DNA from: Salinarchaeum sp. Harcht-Bsk1
Lineage (GTDB): Archaea > Halobacteriota > Halobacteria > Halobacteriales > Salinarchaeaceae
Assembly: GCF_000403645.1 (NCBI RefSeq)
Contig: NC_021313.1
Coordinates: forward strand, 1 to 64,000
DNA: 64,000 nt
Reading direction: 5' to 3'
The translations under genes and the position numbers were made by a program. Shown here piece by piece: positions 33,504 through 43,002 of the stretch. Each line of letters opens with the position of its first letter. Within the stretch, counting starts at the first letter, position 1. The notes under the pieces are model-generated. The model ran no database searches. It saw only the letters and a program-made list of their open reading frames with translations, and had not been told where the DNA came from.

Positions 33504-35510
33504 TCACTGTTGGTCGGCGATTCGCTCGACGCGCTCCAGCGAGTCGGCACCGTCCGAATCGAGGTCCTCCCGGACCGTGACGAACCGCGGGAACCGGAGC
33601 GCGTAGCCGGACTCGTAGGTCGGCGACCGCTGGATCTCCTCGTAGCCGACCTCGAAGACGACGGCGGGTTCGATATCGACCGCCTGGCCCTCGCTCGATC
33701 GGACGTGCGGTTCGAGCAGGTCGTGGAGGTCGGCGAGTTCCTCGTCGGTGATTCCGGTGGCGACGTTCCCGACCTCGACGAAATCGTCCTCGGTTCGCGC
33801 AGCGAGGGTGTAGGTGCCGAGTAGCTCCGCACGGCGACCTTCGCCCCACTCGGCGCCGGTGACGACGAGGTCGAGCGTCTCGACGTCCGGCTTGCGCTTT
33901 CGCCAGTCCTTCCCGCGACGACCAGGGGTGTAGGCCGCCTCGGGGTTCTTCAGCATGATGCCCTCGTGACCGGCTTCGAGCGCCTCGGCTTCCAGCGATG
34001 CTATCTCGTCGGCGTCGGCCGTCACGGTCGCCTCGACGACGCCGTCGTCCGCGACCGCTTCCAGGTACTCTCGCCGGCCAGCGAGCGGGACGTCGAGGAG
34101 ATCGACGCCGGGACCGTCCCCCGGCTCGCGGACACCGCTGGACTGCGGCGATTCGTGCTGGCCGTCATCGCCCCTCACAGCTCCTCCACCGTCCGACCCC
34201 GGGTCAGTACCGTCCTCGCGCTTTCCTCCACCGGTTTCAGCCCACGCCCCGAGGCCAGCCTGCTCTCGCGACCGTTCGGCGACTGCTCCGTCGGGGTCGC
34301 TCCCGTTTCCAGAATCGGCCTCGGGAACCGATCCTCCTGCATCGACCGTGGGAATGCCGTCGTTCCCCAGTTCGTCGTGGACGCTCCGGGGTGCGTGGAG
34401 GCAATCGAAGACGTGGAGTTCCGTCGCGACTGCCTCGCGGGCGGCTGCGACGTCGTGTTTGCGCCGGAACCGTCGCAGGATCTCCTGGAAGGGAAGCGGC
34501 TCACCGTCCTCGTCGACCGCGACGACCTCCCCGTCCAGGATCGCCGGCGGCTCCACGTGTTCTGCGACGAAGTCGACGATCTCCGGGAGGGCCTCCGTCA
34601 CCTCCTCCATGTTTCGCGAGTAGAGATGGACGCGATCCTCGCGAGCCTTTCCGTCGTTCGCATCGGTATCCGTCGTGGCCACCAGATCGTCCGGCGGGTC
34701 CTCCGCAGCCTCGTAGTGGACCTGCACTCGCGCGCCGTCGAGTTTGGTCTCGACGAGCGCCGACTTCCAGTCTTCGAGCGCGTCGGTGACGGTGCCTGCC
34801 TGTGCGAGCATCGCCTGCACCGGCCGTCCGACCTCGAGGCCGAGTTCGTCCAGGGCGGCCTCGCCGCCCGCACGGGCCTCCTCCGCGACGAGCCCGTAAT
34901 CGTTGGTCACCTGGAGGGCCCGGGCGACCGTGGATTCGGTGACCTCGAAGGCCGCTGCGATCGCGTCCCGGACGGTGCCCTCACCGACGCCGATGCGCAT
35001 CTCGCCGAGGACGAGTCGCGAGAGGTAGCGCGCCTCCTCCGGCGTGCTGTCGCTGAACAGCGAGAAGAGTAGATCTTCCTTCCGGTCTTCGCTGCCGGAT
35101 CCCGACGCACTCGCGATCGCATCGAACTCCTCGAAGACGTCGCTGACCAACCGCCCCTTCTCGCCGTCGTCGCCAGAGACCGCGAACGCGTCGAGACCGG
35201 CCTGTCCACCCAGCTCGAGGCTGGCAGCCACGTCGCCGACGTCGCCGAGGTCCGCGAGCCGATCCTCGATGGTCTCCGCGGAGACGCCGGGCTCGGCAGC
35301 ACGGGCCAGGGCTGCGTAGCAACGGCTCGGGCCGATGTCGTGCGTTCGGGACTGCCACGCCGGGAAGATTCGACCCTGGACGAACCGAGCGACGATGGGA
35401 AGGTCCTCCTCGGCTGCCTCGAGCAGATCCGCCGTCAGCGCGATTACGTCGAGGTCGGCGTCCGTCTGCTCGATCTCGGCTGCGCGGGTGGCGAACGCCT
35501 CGAACTCCAT
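33504..35510 (-). CDS. lig: ATP-dependent DNA ligase with an unusual insertion
   Basis: A 668-aa archaeal DNA ligase, about 60-90 residues longer than the usual size. The DNA-binding domain comes first (about 1-230). The adenylation motif KLDG has Lys256 in VETKLDGARVQVH. LDGEVVAVDEDG and ELHVFDCLHA (motif IIIa, about 365-372) follow. Then a Gly/Asp/Ser-rich segment (about 373-469) interrupts the domain before LLDVPLAGRREYLEA. EGIMLK and WRKRKPD (motifs IV/V) and an OB domain complete it. All catalytic motifs are intact. The gene faces cbi-unrelated neighbours and has no operon partner. Confidence 0.93.
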   Translation of the reverse strand: MEFEAFATRAAEIEQTDADLDVIALTADLLEAAEEDLPIVARFVQGRIFPAWQSRTHDIGPSRCYAALARAAEPGVSAETIEDRLADLGDVGDVAASLELGGQAGLDAFAVSGDDGEKGRLVSDVFEEFDAIASASGSGSEDRKEDLLFSLFSDSTPEEARYLSRLVLGEMRIGVGEGTVRDAIAAAFEVTESTVARALQVTNDYGLVAEEARAGGEAALDELGLEVGRPVQAMLAQAGTVTDALEDWKSALVETKLDGARVQVHYEAAEDPPDDLVATTDTDANDGKAREDRVHLYSRNMEEVTEALPEIVDFVAEHVEPPAILDGEVVAVDEDGEPLPFQEILRRFRRKHDVAAAREAVATELHVFDCLHAPRSVHDELGNDGIPTVDAGGSVPEADSGNGSDPDGAVAERSREQAGLGAWAETGGGKREDGTDPGSDGGGAVRGDDGQHESPQSSGVREPGDGPGVDLLDVPLAGRREYLEAVADDGVVEATVTADADEIASLEAEALEAGHEGIMLKNPEAAYTPGRRGKDWRKRKPDVETLDLVVTGAEWGEGRRAELLGTYTLAARTEDDFVEVGNVATGITDEELADLHDLLEPHVRSSEGQAVDIEPAVVFEVGYEEIQRSPTYESGYALRFPRFVTVREDLDSDGADSLERVERIADQQ

Positions 35511-35694
35511 TCGAGACGAGGATTTCGGGGGATTCGTGTTAAGCGCCGCGGGTCAGTGCAGCCGTCCGTCGGGTCCCCGGTCAGGGCGCGAATCCGATGC
35601 AGCTTGCGCAGTTCGTCGAAACGATGATCGCCAGCGGCGTCAAGCCTCGGTCCGCTTCCCCACCTTGAAGGCAATCGCCGTTGGATCCCAGGGC

Positions 35695-37251
35695 ATGGCA
35701 GACGTCGACCTCGTGGACGACGTCGCGGCCCTCCGATCGATCGATCACGAGCGCTTCCACCAGCAGGTCGAAACGGAACGGAAGCGTCTCAAAGCGGCGA
35801 TCGACGACGGAATATTCGACAACCCACAGGGCAGCATCGGCCTCGAGTACGAGTTCTACGCCGTCGCCGAACCCGACGCAGCCGAGGGACGAACCGGGGC
35901 CACGGAGGCGGGGAGTCTGATGCGGGTTCCCCGCCGGCTCCTCACGATGATCGGCTTCGAGAAGGAACTCGGCCTCCACAACGCCGAGATGAGCACCAGT
36001 CCACAGCCACTGAACCGTTACGGGCTGACCTCACAGGAGGCCGAGGTCCAGAGTCGGCTCGCGGCTGCTCAGGACGTCACGCAGACCGAAGGGATGCGCC
36101 TCGTGAGCGACGGACTCTGGACGATTCCGCCACACGGCGAGACTGCGCGGGACTACCTCACCGCGGCCGCGATCGAGAACGACGTCGCCATCGCGACGAA
36201 CATGAGCGACGCCGTGCGCTACCACGCGATGGCCAACAGCGAGGCCGCGGACGTCGGCCTCGTCGTCGATGCGCCGCACGTCTCCCTGTCGGCGGAGACG
36301 GTGATGCCCGAGAGCCTCATTACCTCGATTCAACCCCACTACCAGGTCCCCCAGGCCAGAGATTTGCCGCTGTACTTCCGCTACGCACTCAGGATCGCCG
36401 CACCGTTGCTCGCGCTCTGTGCGAACAGCCCGTTCTTCCCACCGGACTGCTACGAGGATGGCACGACGATCGAGGACGCGATCGAGGACGGCTGGGACGA
36501 GCACCGCATCTCCGTCTTCGAGACCGTCCTGAACGCGCCGTCCGAGACCACCGGCAAAGTCAGGTTCCCCCGCGAGATCGAATCCGCGAAGCAGACAGTC
36601 GACCGCGTGGCCGAGGACGACCTGCTGATCCCGATCGACGTCGAGGAGACCGGGCGCTACGACGACGAGTTCGCGCACTTCCGGCACAAGCACGGCAGCT
36701 TCTGGCGGTGGATTCGTCCTGTCTTCGACGGGCCATCGAAGTCCGCAGCAAACGCCCGGATCGAGTTCCGCCCGATCGCCGGGCAACCGACCGTGCACGA
36801 CTCCATCTCGGTGCTCGCAGCCTTCGCCGGGCTGATGGTACAGCTTCCGCGAATCGACCATCCCGTGGACGAACTCGACTGGGAGACCGCGTACGACAAC
36901 TTCTACGCCGCGATGCGCCAGGGGATCGACGCGAACCTGCTGTGGATCACCGAAGACGGACACGAGACGCGCCGGATCGACGCGATCTACGGCGACCTGC
37001 TCGATCAGGCCGAGGCGGGGCTCCGGGCCAAGGACGTCCCCTCCCACCAGATCGATAGCTATCTCCGGCCACTCAGAAAGCGCGTCGAACTTCGAACCAC
37101 TCCCGCGACCTGGAAGCGGGATCGTGCCAGAGCAGCAGCCGATGCGGGCGGGGACCTCGCCGAAGCGATCGGAACTGCCCAGCGCGCCTATCTCGACCGA
37201 CAGCGAGGAACGCTGCTCGAGGGATCCTTCGTCGACTGGGTCGAGGACTGA
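35695..37251 (+). CDS. Glutamate-cysteine ligase family (GCS2-like) protein
   Basis: A 518-aa protein with the GCS2 signature [10 protein letters not shown] near residue 48 and [13 protein letters not shown] near residue 98. [11 protein letters not shown] and [13 protein letters not shown] near residue 355 are the metal/substrate region. The family makes gamma-glutamyl amide bonds; haloarchaea use gamma-glutamylcysteine as their thiol. Its length differs from the shorter GshA known from Haloferax, so it may act on another amine. The start ATG 35695 is best supported. Confidence 0.8.
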   Translation: MADVDLVDDVAALRSIDHERFHQQVETERKRLKAAIDDGIFDNPQGSIGLEYEFYAVAEPDAAEGRTGATEAGSLMRVPRRLLTMIGFEKELGLHNAEMSTSPQPLNRYGLTSQEAEVQSRLAAAQDVTQTEGMRLVSDGLWTIPPHGETARDYLTAAAIENDVAIATNMSDAVRYHAMANSEAADVGLVVDAPHVSLSAETVMPESLITSIQPHYQVPQARDLPLYFRYALRIAAPLLALCANSPFFPPDCYEDGTTIEDAIEDGWDEHRISVFETVLNAPSETTGKVRFPREIESAKQTVDRVAEDDLLIPIDVEETGRYDDEFAHFRHKHGSFWRWIRPVFDGPSKSAANARIEFRPIAGQPTVHDSISVLAAFAGLMVQLPRIDHPVDELDWETAYDNFYAAMRQGIDANLLWITEDGHETRRIDAIYGDLLDQAEAGLRAKDVPSHQIDSYLRPLRKRVELRTTPATWKRDRARAAADAGGDLAEAIGTAQRAYLDRQRGTLLEGSFVDWVED

Positions 37252-37340
37252 TCGGATCGCTCGATCCGGTCGATCTGGATCGGATCGCTATCGGATCGGT
37301 CGCTCCGGATCGGGGCTCACTGCATCGGATCGTTATCGGT
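37252..37340. repeat. GATC-rich simple sequence after the GCS2-like gene
   Basis: GGATCG or CGATC motifs recur about every 8-12 bp between 37252 and 37335, including GATCGGATCG clusters. Likely a degenerate short repeat. Confidence 0.6.
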
Positions 37341-37429
37341 TCTGTCGCCGCTGCGGGAACGTCGATGCCAGTCACAGACGGCGGGGCCGTCGTTCGATAC
37401 GAGTCGGCACGGCCTGCAACGGTGAACAT

Positions 37430-37438
37430 CATTATAGG
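37430..37438 (+). promoter_or_regulatory. TATA box of cofD
   Basis: CATTATAGG lies about 28 bp upstream of ATG 37461 and sets the start. Confidence 0.65.
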
Positions 37439-37460
37439 GCTGTACTTCTTGGACCAGCAC

Positions 37461-38450
37461 ATGGTAACGTTCCTCTCCGGCGGGACCGGAACGCCGAAGC
37501 TGTTGGACGGCGCCGCCGTTGCCTACGAGCCCGAGGAGACGACCGTGATCGCCAACACGGGGGACGACATCGAACTGGGCGGCCTCCTGGTCTCGCCCGA
37601 CCTCGACACCTTGCTCTACCAGGGCGGGGGCGTCCTGAACCGCGACCGCTGGTGGGGGATCGGCGGCGATACGACGCGGACCCACGACGGCCTCCACGAC
37701 ATCGGGAAGGCGATGGGACTGGAAGCCGGCCCGCGCTACCTCGCGGACGACGCGCAGACTGCCGGCCGCGACATCGCCGACTGGCGTCGGTTCTCCGGCG
37801 CGGTCGAGTTCATGGAGATCGGCGACCGCGACCGGTCCGTCCACGTCACGCGAACGAGCCTCCTCGACGAGGGGCACACGCTCTCCGAGGTCACCGAGCG
37901 TCTCTGCGAGGCCTTCGGCGTCACGCTGGAGCTACTGCCGATGAGCGACGATCCCGTCGCGAGCCTCGTCCACACCCCAGAGGAGGTCATGCACTTCCAG
38001 GAGTACTGGGTCGCTCGCGACGGTGAACCGGACGTCGAGAACGTGGAGTTCCGTGGGTCTTCGACGGCCGAACCGGCACCCGGCGTGCTGGACGCGCTCG
38101 AGGACGACGTGGTCATCGGTCCCTCGAACCCAGTGACGAGCATCGGCCCGATGCTCGCAATCGACGGCATCAGCGACGCACTCGCCCAGACCACCGTCGT
38201 CGCCGTCTCGCCGTTCCGGGGCGACGAAGCGTTCTCCGGGCCGGTCGCCGACCTCATGGACGCCGTGGGTGCCGTGCCGTCGACCGAAGGCATCGCTACG
38301 GCCTACCCCTTCGCCGACGCGTTCGTGATCGACGAGGACGACGACGCGAACTTCGATCGCCCGGTCGTCCGCACCGACATCGAGATCGACGGCCGCGAGG
38401 ACGCCGCCCGCGTCGTGCAAGCCGTCGAGCGAGCGCTCGACGAGGTCTGA
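37461..38450 (+). CDS. cofD: 2-phospho-L-lactate transferase CofD
   Basis: A 329-aa enzyme that joins FO with the phospholactate moiety from CofC's product to give F420-0. The N-terminus [17 protein letters not shown] is the family signature, with [22 protein letters not shown] and [13 protein letters not shown] further on. The ATG at 37461 is placed by a TATA box; an in-frame GTG/ATG at 37365 is not supported. It starts a run of four genes: Dus-like (38462), CitG-like (39353), DUF447 (40192). Confidence 0.94.
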   Translation: MVTFLSGGTGTPKLLDGAAVAYEPEETTVIANTGDDIELGGLLVSPDLDTLLYQGGGVLNRDRWWGIGGDTTRTHDGLHDIGKAMGLEAGPRYLADDAQTAGRDIADWRRFSGAVEFMEIGDRDRSVHVTRTSLLDEGHTLSEVTERLCEAFGVTLELLPMSDDPVASLVHTPEEVMHFQEYWVARDGEPDVENVEFRGSSTAEPAPGVLDALEDDVVIGPSNPVTSIGPMLAIDGISDALAQTTVVAVSPFRGDEAFSGPVADLMDAVGAVPSTEGIATAYPFADAFVIDEDDDANFDRPVVRTDIEIDGREDAARVVQAVERALDEV

Positions 38451-38461
38451 GTGTATCTGGA

Positions 38462-39226
38462 ATGGGACCCGACGTATCGTTTTCACCGCGCGTCGCAGTA
38501 GCCAGTTTGAGCGGTCAGTCCGACGCGACCTGGGCGACGAACGCCCTGCCCCACGTCGGAGCAGCGTTTCTCGGTGGCATCGCCCTCGACGAACCGACGC
38601 GAGAGGGCGCACGGGAACTCGTCGAACGGGACCGCGAGGAGTTTCTCCCGGACGATCCCATCGGCTGGATCGACGAGCAACTCGCCACCCTCGCCGACGA
38701 ACCCCTGCTCCCGGCTGTCAACGTTCGCGCGGCGTCTCCCGAACCGATCGCCGACGCCGCCAGACGCTGTGCCGCCCACGACGCGATCCTCGAAGTCAAC
38801 GCCCACTGCAGACAGCCGGAACTCTGTGCCGTCGGCACCGGACAGACCCTCCTTCGCGAGCCCGAACGGCTCGCGAACTACGTCGACGCTGCCACGACCG
38901 AGGGCGCGACGGTCTCCGTCAAGCTACGCACCGAACTCGCGGACGTCGACCTGCCCGTTCTCGCCAGCCGCCTCGAGGTCGCCGGTGCCGACGTCCTGCA
39001 CGTAGACGCGATGGACTCCGAGCCCGAGATCGCCGACGTCGTCGAGGCCACCGACGCGTTCGTGATCGCCAATAACGAGGTCAGAGGACGGGAGAGCGTC
39101 CGCGAGTATCTCGAGTACGGCGCCGACGCCGTGAGCGTGGGTCGACCGAGCACGGAACCGGCAGTCCTGGAGCGAGTGCGATCCGCGACGGAGGCGTGGT
39201 TCGAGGCCGAACAGGTCGCGCCCTGA
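38462..39226 (+). CDS. Dihydrouridine synthase-like flavoprotein of archaeal type
   Basis: A 254-aa TIM-barrel protein of the Dus-like group. It has AVNVRAASPEPIADAARRC, LEVNAHCRQPELCAVGTGQTLL with a Cys where the Dus catalytic Cys lies, and VSVKLRTELADVDLPVLASRL. The usual NxGCP motif is changed to NAHCRQPE. Archaeal members are distinct from tRNA-acting Dus and often lie beside cofactor genes, so a role other than tRNA modification is plausible. It follows cofD by 11 bp. Confidence 0.75.
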   Translation: MGPDVSFSPRVAVASLSGQSDATWATNALPHVGAAFLGGIALDEPTREGARELVERDREEFLPDDPIGWIDEQLATLADEPLLPAVNVRAASPEPIADAARRCAAHDAILEVNAHCRQPELCAVGTGQTLLREPERLANYVDAATTEGATVSVKLRTELADVDLPVLASRLEVAGADVLHVDAMDSEPEIADVVEATDAFVIANNEVRGRESVREYLEYGADAVSVGRPSTEPAVLERVRSATEAWFEAEQVAP

Positions 39227-39321
39227 TTGGGGCACCTCACTTCCCGGTCCGAGCGCAGTTCCACAGTCCGACGCCGAGACACTCGACACGACCGTACGGC
39301 GACACCCGCCGGTGGCACCGG

Positions 39322-39329
39322 TCTTATTG
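39322..39329 (+). promoter_or_regulatory. TATA box of the CitG-like gene
   Basis: TCTTATTG lies about 28 bp upstream of ATG 39353, suggesting an internal promoter in the cofD island. Confidence 0.55.
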
Positions 39330-39352
39330 TCCGGCGGTCCCCAGACCGCCAC

Positions 39353-40195
39353 ATGTCGAGCCCGGCAGCGCTGGCCGAGCGGGCACTCCTCCTCGAGGTC
39401 GCAGCGACGCCGACGCCGGGCAACGTCGACCGGGAGCGCGACCTCCCCGACCTCCGCTTCGAGCAGTTTCTCGCAGGAGCGACCGGCGCCCGGGATGGTC
39501 TCGAACGCATTGCCGAGGGAGACGCGATCGCGGACGGCTTCGAGAACGCGGTCGCCTGCATGGCCGAAGCGTCTGGGACGAACACCCAGTTCGGGTCGCT
39601 CCTGTTGCTCGCGCCGCTCCTCCGGGCGAGCGTGCGCAACGATCGGTTGACCCCGGAGACAGCCAGTGCAGCAGCCACAGCAACCACCGTCGACGACGCC
39701 GCAGCCTTCTACCGGAGCTTCGGTCACGTCGACGTCCGGGTCGACGATCCACCCGCGGATCTCGAACCACTCGACGTCCGCCGAGGATCAGACGCGATCC
39801 CGACGCTCCGCGACCGGGGCCTGACGCTGGCCGACGTCATGGAGACCGCAGCGGATCGCGACGGGATCGCTGCCGAGTGGACCCACGGCTTCGAGCGAAC
39901 GTTCGCTGCCGCCGATCGACTCGCGACCACCGATGGACCGATCGGCGAGCGTGCTGCCCGGGTGCACCTCGAACTGCTCGCGGCGGAACCGGACACGCTC
40001 GTCGCCACGAAGCACGACGAAGCGACTGCTGCGGAGGTCCGACGGCGCGCTGCGTCGATCGATCCAGAGGACGTGGATGCCGTACGGGACTTCTCCGAGG
40101 AACTGATCGATCGCGGAATCAACCCCGGGACGACGGCGGACCTCCTGGCCGGGGCGCTGTTCGTCGCGCTCGTTCGCGGCGAGGTGGAACCGTGA
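39353..40195 (+). CDS. CitG/triphosphoribosyl-dephospho-CoA synthase family protein
   Basis: A 280-aa all-helical protein of the CitG family. ALLLEVAATPTPGNVDRERDLPDLRFEQFLAGA at the N-terminus and ASGTNTQFGSLLLLAPLL near residue 75 are typical. Its C-terminus ends with GINPGTTADLLAGALFVALV. CitG in bacteria makes the citrate lyase prosthetic group; haloarchaea lack that pathway here, so this archaeal branch is likely for another cofactor. Its TGA is overlapped by the GTG of DUF447. Confidence 0.8.
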   Translation: MSSPAALAERALLLEVAATPTPGNVDRERDLPDLRFEQFLAGATGARDGLERIAEGDAIADGFENAVACMAEASGTNTQFGSLLLLAPLLRASVRNDRLTPETASAAATATTVDDAAAFYRSFGHVDVRVDDPPADLEPLDVRRGSDAIPTLRDRGLTLADVMETAADRDGIAAEWTHGFERTFAAADRLATTDGPIGERAARVHLELLAAEPDTLVATKHDEATAAEVRRRAASIDPEDVDAVRDFSEELIDRGINPGTTADLLAGALFVALVRGEVEP

Positions 40196-40854
40196 GCCAC
40201 GCACGGAGCTACGGCGTCACTCCCGACGGCGAGCGCGTCGAGGGCTGGCCGGCACGCCTCGCTGGCGTCACGGAAACCGTAATCGCGACGAAGGGCCCCA
40301 ACGACCACTGGAACCAGGCGGCCCTCGGTATCTCGCCCACGGGCGGGAACGACGAGGAGATTCCAGCAGGTGCCACGACGGCGGCCACCGCACGGAGCTA
40401 CGGGCGCACCCGGACCCGCAGGAACCTCGACGCCGGTCGGGACGCCTACGTGCAGTTTACGACCGATCCGGTGGACTTCGTCGAAGCGGCGTTGACGACC
40501 TTCGAGACCGACGAGCCGATCCTCGAACGGTCCGCCGCCTGGACGCGAATCGAGTGCGAGGAACGGAAGCGAACCGTCGATCGGGGAACAGAGATCGTGA
40601 CGTGGACGCTGGAACCAGTCGAATCGGGCGTCCGTACGCGATCGGTGCCGACAGCGAACCGCGCTCGCGCAGCCGTAATCGAAGCGACGGTACCTGCCTC
40701 CAGACTGGACGTGGACGGCTACGACGAGGCGGATCTCCTGGCGCGACTCGAGTCCCTCGCGTCCGTCGTCGACGCCACTGGCGACGCACGGACGCTCGCT
40801 GCTTTCGACAGCATCGACGAGTACGTCGGCTGGCGCGATCGAATCAGAGAATAA
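40192..40854 (+). CDS. DUF447 family flavin-binding protein
   Basis: A 220-aa protein. The N-terminus holds TETVIATKGPNDHWNQAALGI, the DUF447 signature, and ARSYGRTRTRRNLDAGRDAYVQFTTDPVDFVEAAL. It is thought to bind FMN from the family's known structure, and homologues are seen with C1-carrier cofactor genes. The GTG start overlaps the previous stop (40192-40195). Substrate unknown. Confidence 0.85.
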   Translation: MSHARSYGVTPDGERVEGWPARLAGVTETVIATKGPNDHWNQAALGISPTGGNDEEIPAGATTAATARSYGRTRTRRNLDAGRDAYVQFTTDPVDFVEAALTTFETDEPILERSAAWTRIECEERKRTVDRGTEIVTWTLEPVESGVRTRSVPTANRARAAVIEATVPASRLDVDGYDEADLLARLESLASVVDATGDARTLAAFDSIDEYVGWRDRIRE

Positions 40855-40875
40855 CGGGACGCTGGAATCGGCCAG

Positions 40876-42282
40876 TCAGTCCTCGCCGAGAATGCCGGTG
40901 TACGTCATCGACTCGGGATCGAGCACCTCGTCGGCCTCCTCCTCGCTGAGGTAGCCCTCGTCGATCACGACTTCGCGGACCGTCTTGTCCTCCGCGAGCG
41001 CCTGCTTGGCGGCCTTGCTCGCCTTGTCGTACCCGATGTGGGGATTGAGCGCCGTCGCGAGCGCCATCGACTGCGCGACCTGTGCCTCGCAGTGCGCCTC
41101 GTTCGCTTCGAGTTTCGCGACGAACTTCGCGGCGAAGTTCTCGCTCGCGTTCGCCAGTAGCTGCGTCGATTCGAGGAAGTTCGACGCGAGCACTGGCTTG
41201 TAGAGGTTGAGGTCGAGTTCGCCACGGGCGGCACCCGCCGAGACCGCGGCGTCGTTGCCGACGACCTGCTTGTGGACCTGGTTGACCGACTCCGCGACGA
41301 CGGGGTTGATCTTCCCGGGCATGATCGAGGAGCCGGGCTGGTTCTCGGGCTGTTCGACCTCGCCGAGTCCGTTCCGCGGTCCGGAGGCCAGCAGCCGGAG
41401 GTCGTTGGCCATCTTGTTCAGCGAGCCAGCGATCGTCCGGAGCGCGCCGTGGGCTTCGGCCATCGCGTCGTGGGCCGCCTGGGCCTCGAAGTGATCGTCG
41501 GCCTCCCGGAAGGGGAGTTCCGTCTCCTCGGCGATGTACTCGGCGGCTCGCTGCGGGAACTCCTCGTGGGTGTTCAGGCCGGTCCCGACGGCAGTGCCGC
41601 CGAGTGCGAGTTCCGCGAGATGGTCCCCGACGTGGTCGATGCGTCGGAGCCCTTTCTCGACCTGGGTCCGGTAGCCGCCGAACTCCTGGCCGAGACGAAC
41701 CGGCGTCGCGTCCTGGAGGTGGGTCCGGCCGGTCTTGACGACGCCGTCGAAGGCCTGCTCCTTCTCAGCGAGCACGTCCCGGAGCGTGACGAGACCGGGT
41801 CGGAGGTCCTTCTCGACTGCCTCGAGTGCGGCGACGTGCATCGCCGTCGGAATGACGTCGTTGCTGGACTGGCCGAAGTTGACGTGGTCGTTCGGGTGCA
41901 CCTCCCGAGAGCCGATCTCGCCACCGACGATCTCCGTCGCGCGATTGGCGATGACCTCGTTAGCGTTCATGTTCGTCGACGTCCCGGAGCCGGTCTGGAA
42001 GACGTCGACGGGGAACTGGTCGTCGAGTTCGCCGGCGATGACCTCGTCGGCAGCGGCGACGATCGCCTCGCCCTTCTCCTGGGGGATCGTGCCAAGGTCG
42101 AGGTTCGCCCGTGCGGCGGCCTTCTTCACGACGCCGAGCGCCCGGACGAACCGTCGGCCGAACCGCCGGTCAGAGATCGGGAAGTTCTCGACCGCGCGCT
42201 GGGTCTGTGCGCCCCAGTACGCGTCGGCCGGCACCTGCATCTCGCCGAGGCTGTCCCGCTCCGTGCGGTACTCCTCTGTCAT
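40876..42282 (-). CDS. fumC: Class II fumarate hydratase
   Basis: A 468-aa homotetrameric enzyme that interconverts fumarate and malate in the TCA cycle. The signature GSSIMPGKINPVV is near residue 315, and TGSGTSTNMNANEVIANRA near 97 supplies the substrate-binding Ser/Thr/Asn. The HLQDATPVRLGQEFGGY segment and the C-terminal domain are complete. A TATA box lies at 42306-42314. Confidence 0.96.
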   Translation of the reverse strand: MTEEYRTERDSLGEMQVPADAYWGAQTQRAVENFPISDRRFGRRFVRALGVVKKAAARANLDLGTIPQEKGEAIVAAADEVIAGELDDQFPVDVFQTGSGTSTNMNANEVIANRATEIVGGEIGSREVHPNDHVNFGQSSNDVIPTAMHVAALEAVEKDLRPGLVTLRDVLAEKEQAFDGVVKTGRTHLQDATPVRLGQEFGGYRTQVEKGLRRIDHVGDHLAELALGGTAVGTGLNTHEEFPQRAAEYIAEETELPFREADDHFEAQAAHDAMAEAHGALRTIAGSLNKMANDLRLLASGPRNGLGEVEQPENQPGSSIMPGKINPVVAESVNQVHKQVVGNDAAVSAGAARGELDLNLYKPVLASNFLESTQLLANASENFAAKFVAKLEANEAHCEAQVAQSMALATALNPHIGYDKASKAAKQALAEDKTVREVVIDEGYLSEEEADEVLDPESMTYTGILGED

Positions 42283-42305
42283 GACTCGACCTTCGCAGGC
42301 CGCGA

Positions 42306-42314
42306 GTAAAATAC
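42306..42314 (-). promoter_or_regulatory. TATA box of fumC
   Basis: On the minus strand GTATTTTAC, about 28 bp upstream of ATG 42282. Confidence 0.65.
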
Positions 42315-42408
42315 ACCGGATCCATGGCTAATCGACGGATACTGGTCGAGGTATCGTTTCTCGCATTATTGAGGAGGTTTCTTTGCGGAGGAAACGAAAC
42401 ACAGTAGT

Positions 42409-43002
42409 ATGTCAGCCAGTAGTGATGCCCTCGACGGGGAGACCGTCGAAGCGACGCTCCTCGAAGCGGAGATCATCGAACCGACGACCGACGGCGACGA
42501 TCATCGGGTCGCGGCAGCGGTGATGGATGCCCTCGACCAGGAGTACTACCGCATGGCCAACCCAAACGCGGAACGGGAGCAGCTACGAACGCTCCTTGGT
42601 GACGCGATCACACTCGATGCTGGTAGCGACGAACCCCATTTCGAAGCCGAGGAGATCGACGACGGGTTCGAACTCCGCCGCGAAGGCACAACCAGCGGCC
42701 GCTGGCCGTCACGCCTGGCGTTCCGAACGGATCTGGCCTTCTCCAGCGTCCTCGAAGACCGGATCGACGACTGGGACGACCTTGCGAGCGCCCAGCGGGG
42801 CGACCTGCTGTCAGGAACGCGCCTGTTCCTCGACACGTGTCCAGATTGCGAAGCATCGCTTTCCTTCCGCGTCACCGAGCCCGGCAGTGAGGCGTCTCAA
42901 GCGAGTACCAGCGACGACTCGGCCAGCCACGAAGTGGCGTTGCTGGCCTGTGGGGACTGCGAGGAGACGCTGTTCGTCGGAGACGCCGTGGTCGGCGCCT
43001 AG
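42409..43002 (+). CDS. Zinc-ribbon protein of unknown function
   Basis: A 197-aa acidic protein. Two pairs of Cys, CPDC and CGDC, in the C-terminal half (about residues 144-147 and 182-185) likely form a zinc ribbon around FRVTEP. The N-terminal part (about 1-140) is alpha/beta, with no motif I know. It converges with fen1, and the two stop codons overlap by 4 bp (42999-43002). No function is assigned. Confidence 0.75.
   Translation: MSASSDALDGETVEATLLEAEIIEPTTDGDDHRVAAAVMDALDQEYYRMANPNAEREQLRTLLGDAITLDAGSDEPHFEAEEIDDGFELRREGTTSGRWPSRLAFRTDLAFSSVLEDRIDDWDDLASAQRGDLLSGTRLFLDTCPDCEASLSFRVTEPGSEASQASTSDDSASHEVALLACGDCEETLFVGDAVVGA

Noticed and set aside
35335-35694. Upstream extension of the GCS2-like gene
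   Set aside because: The extension overlaps the divergent DNA ligase gene and has no homology to the family start.
39196-40191. Long plus-strand frame leading into DUF447
   Set aside because: It is a shadow of the CitG-like gene in another frame; the GTG overlap at 40192 is a better start.
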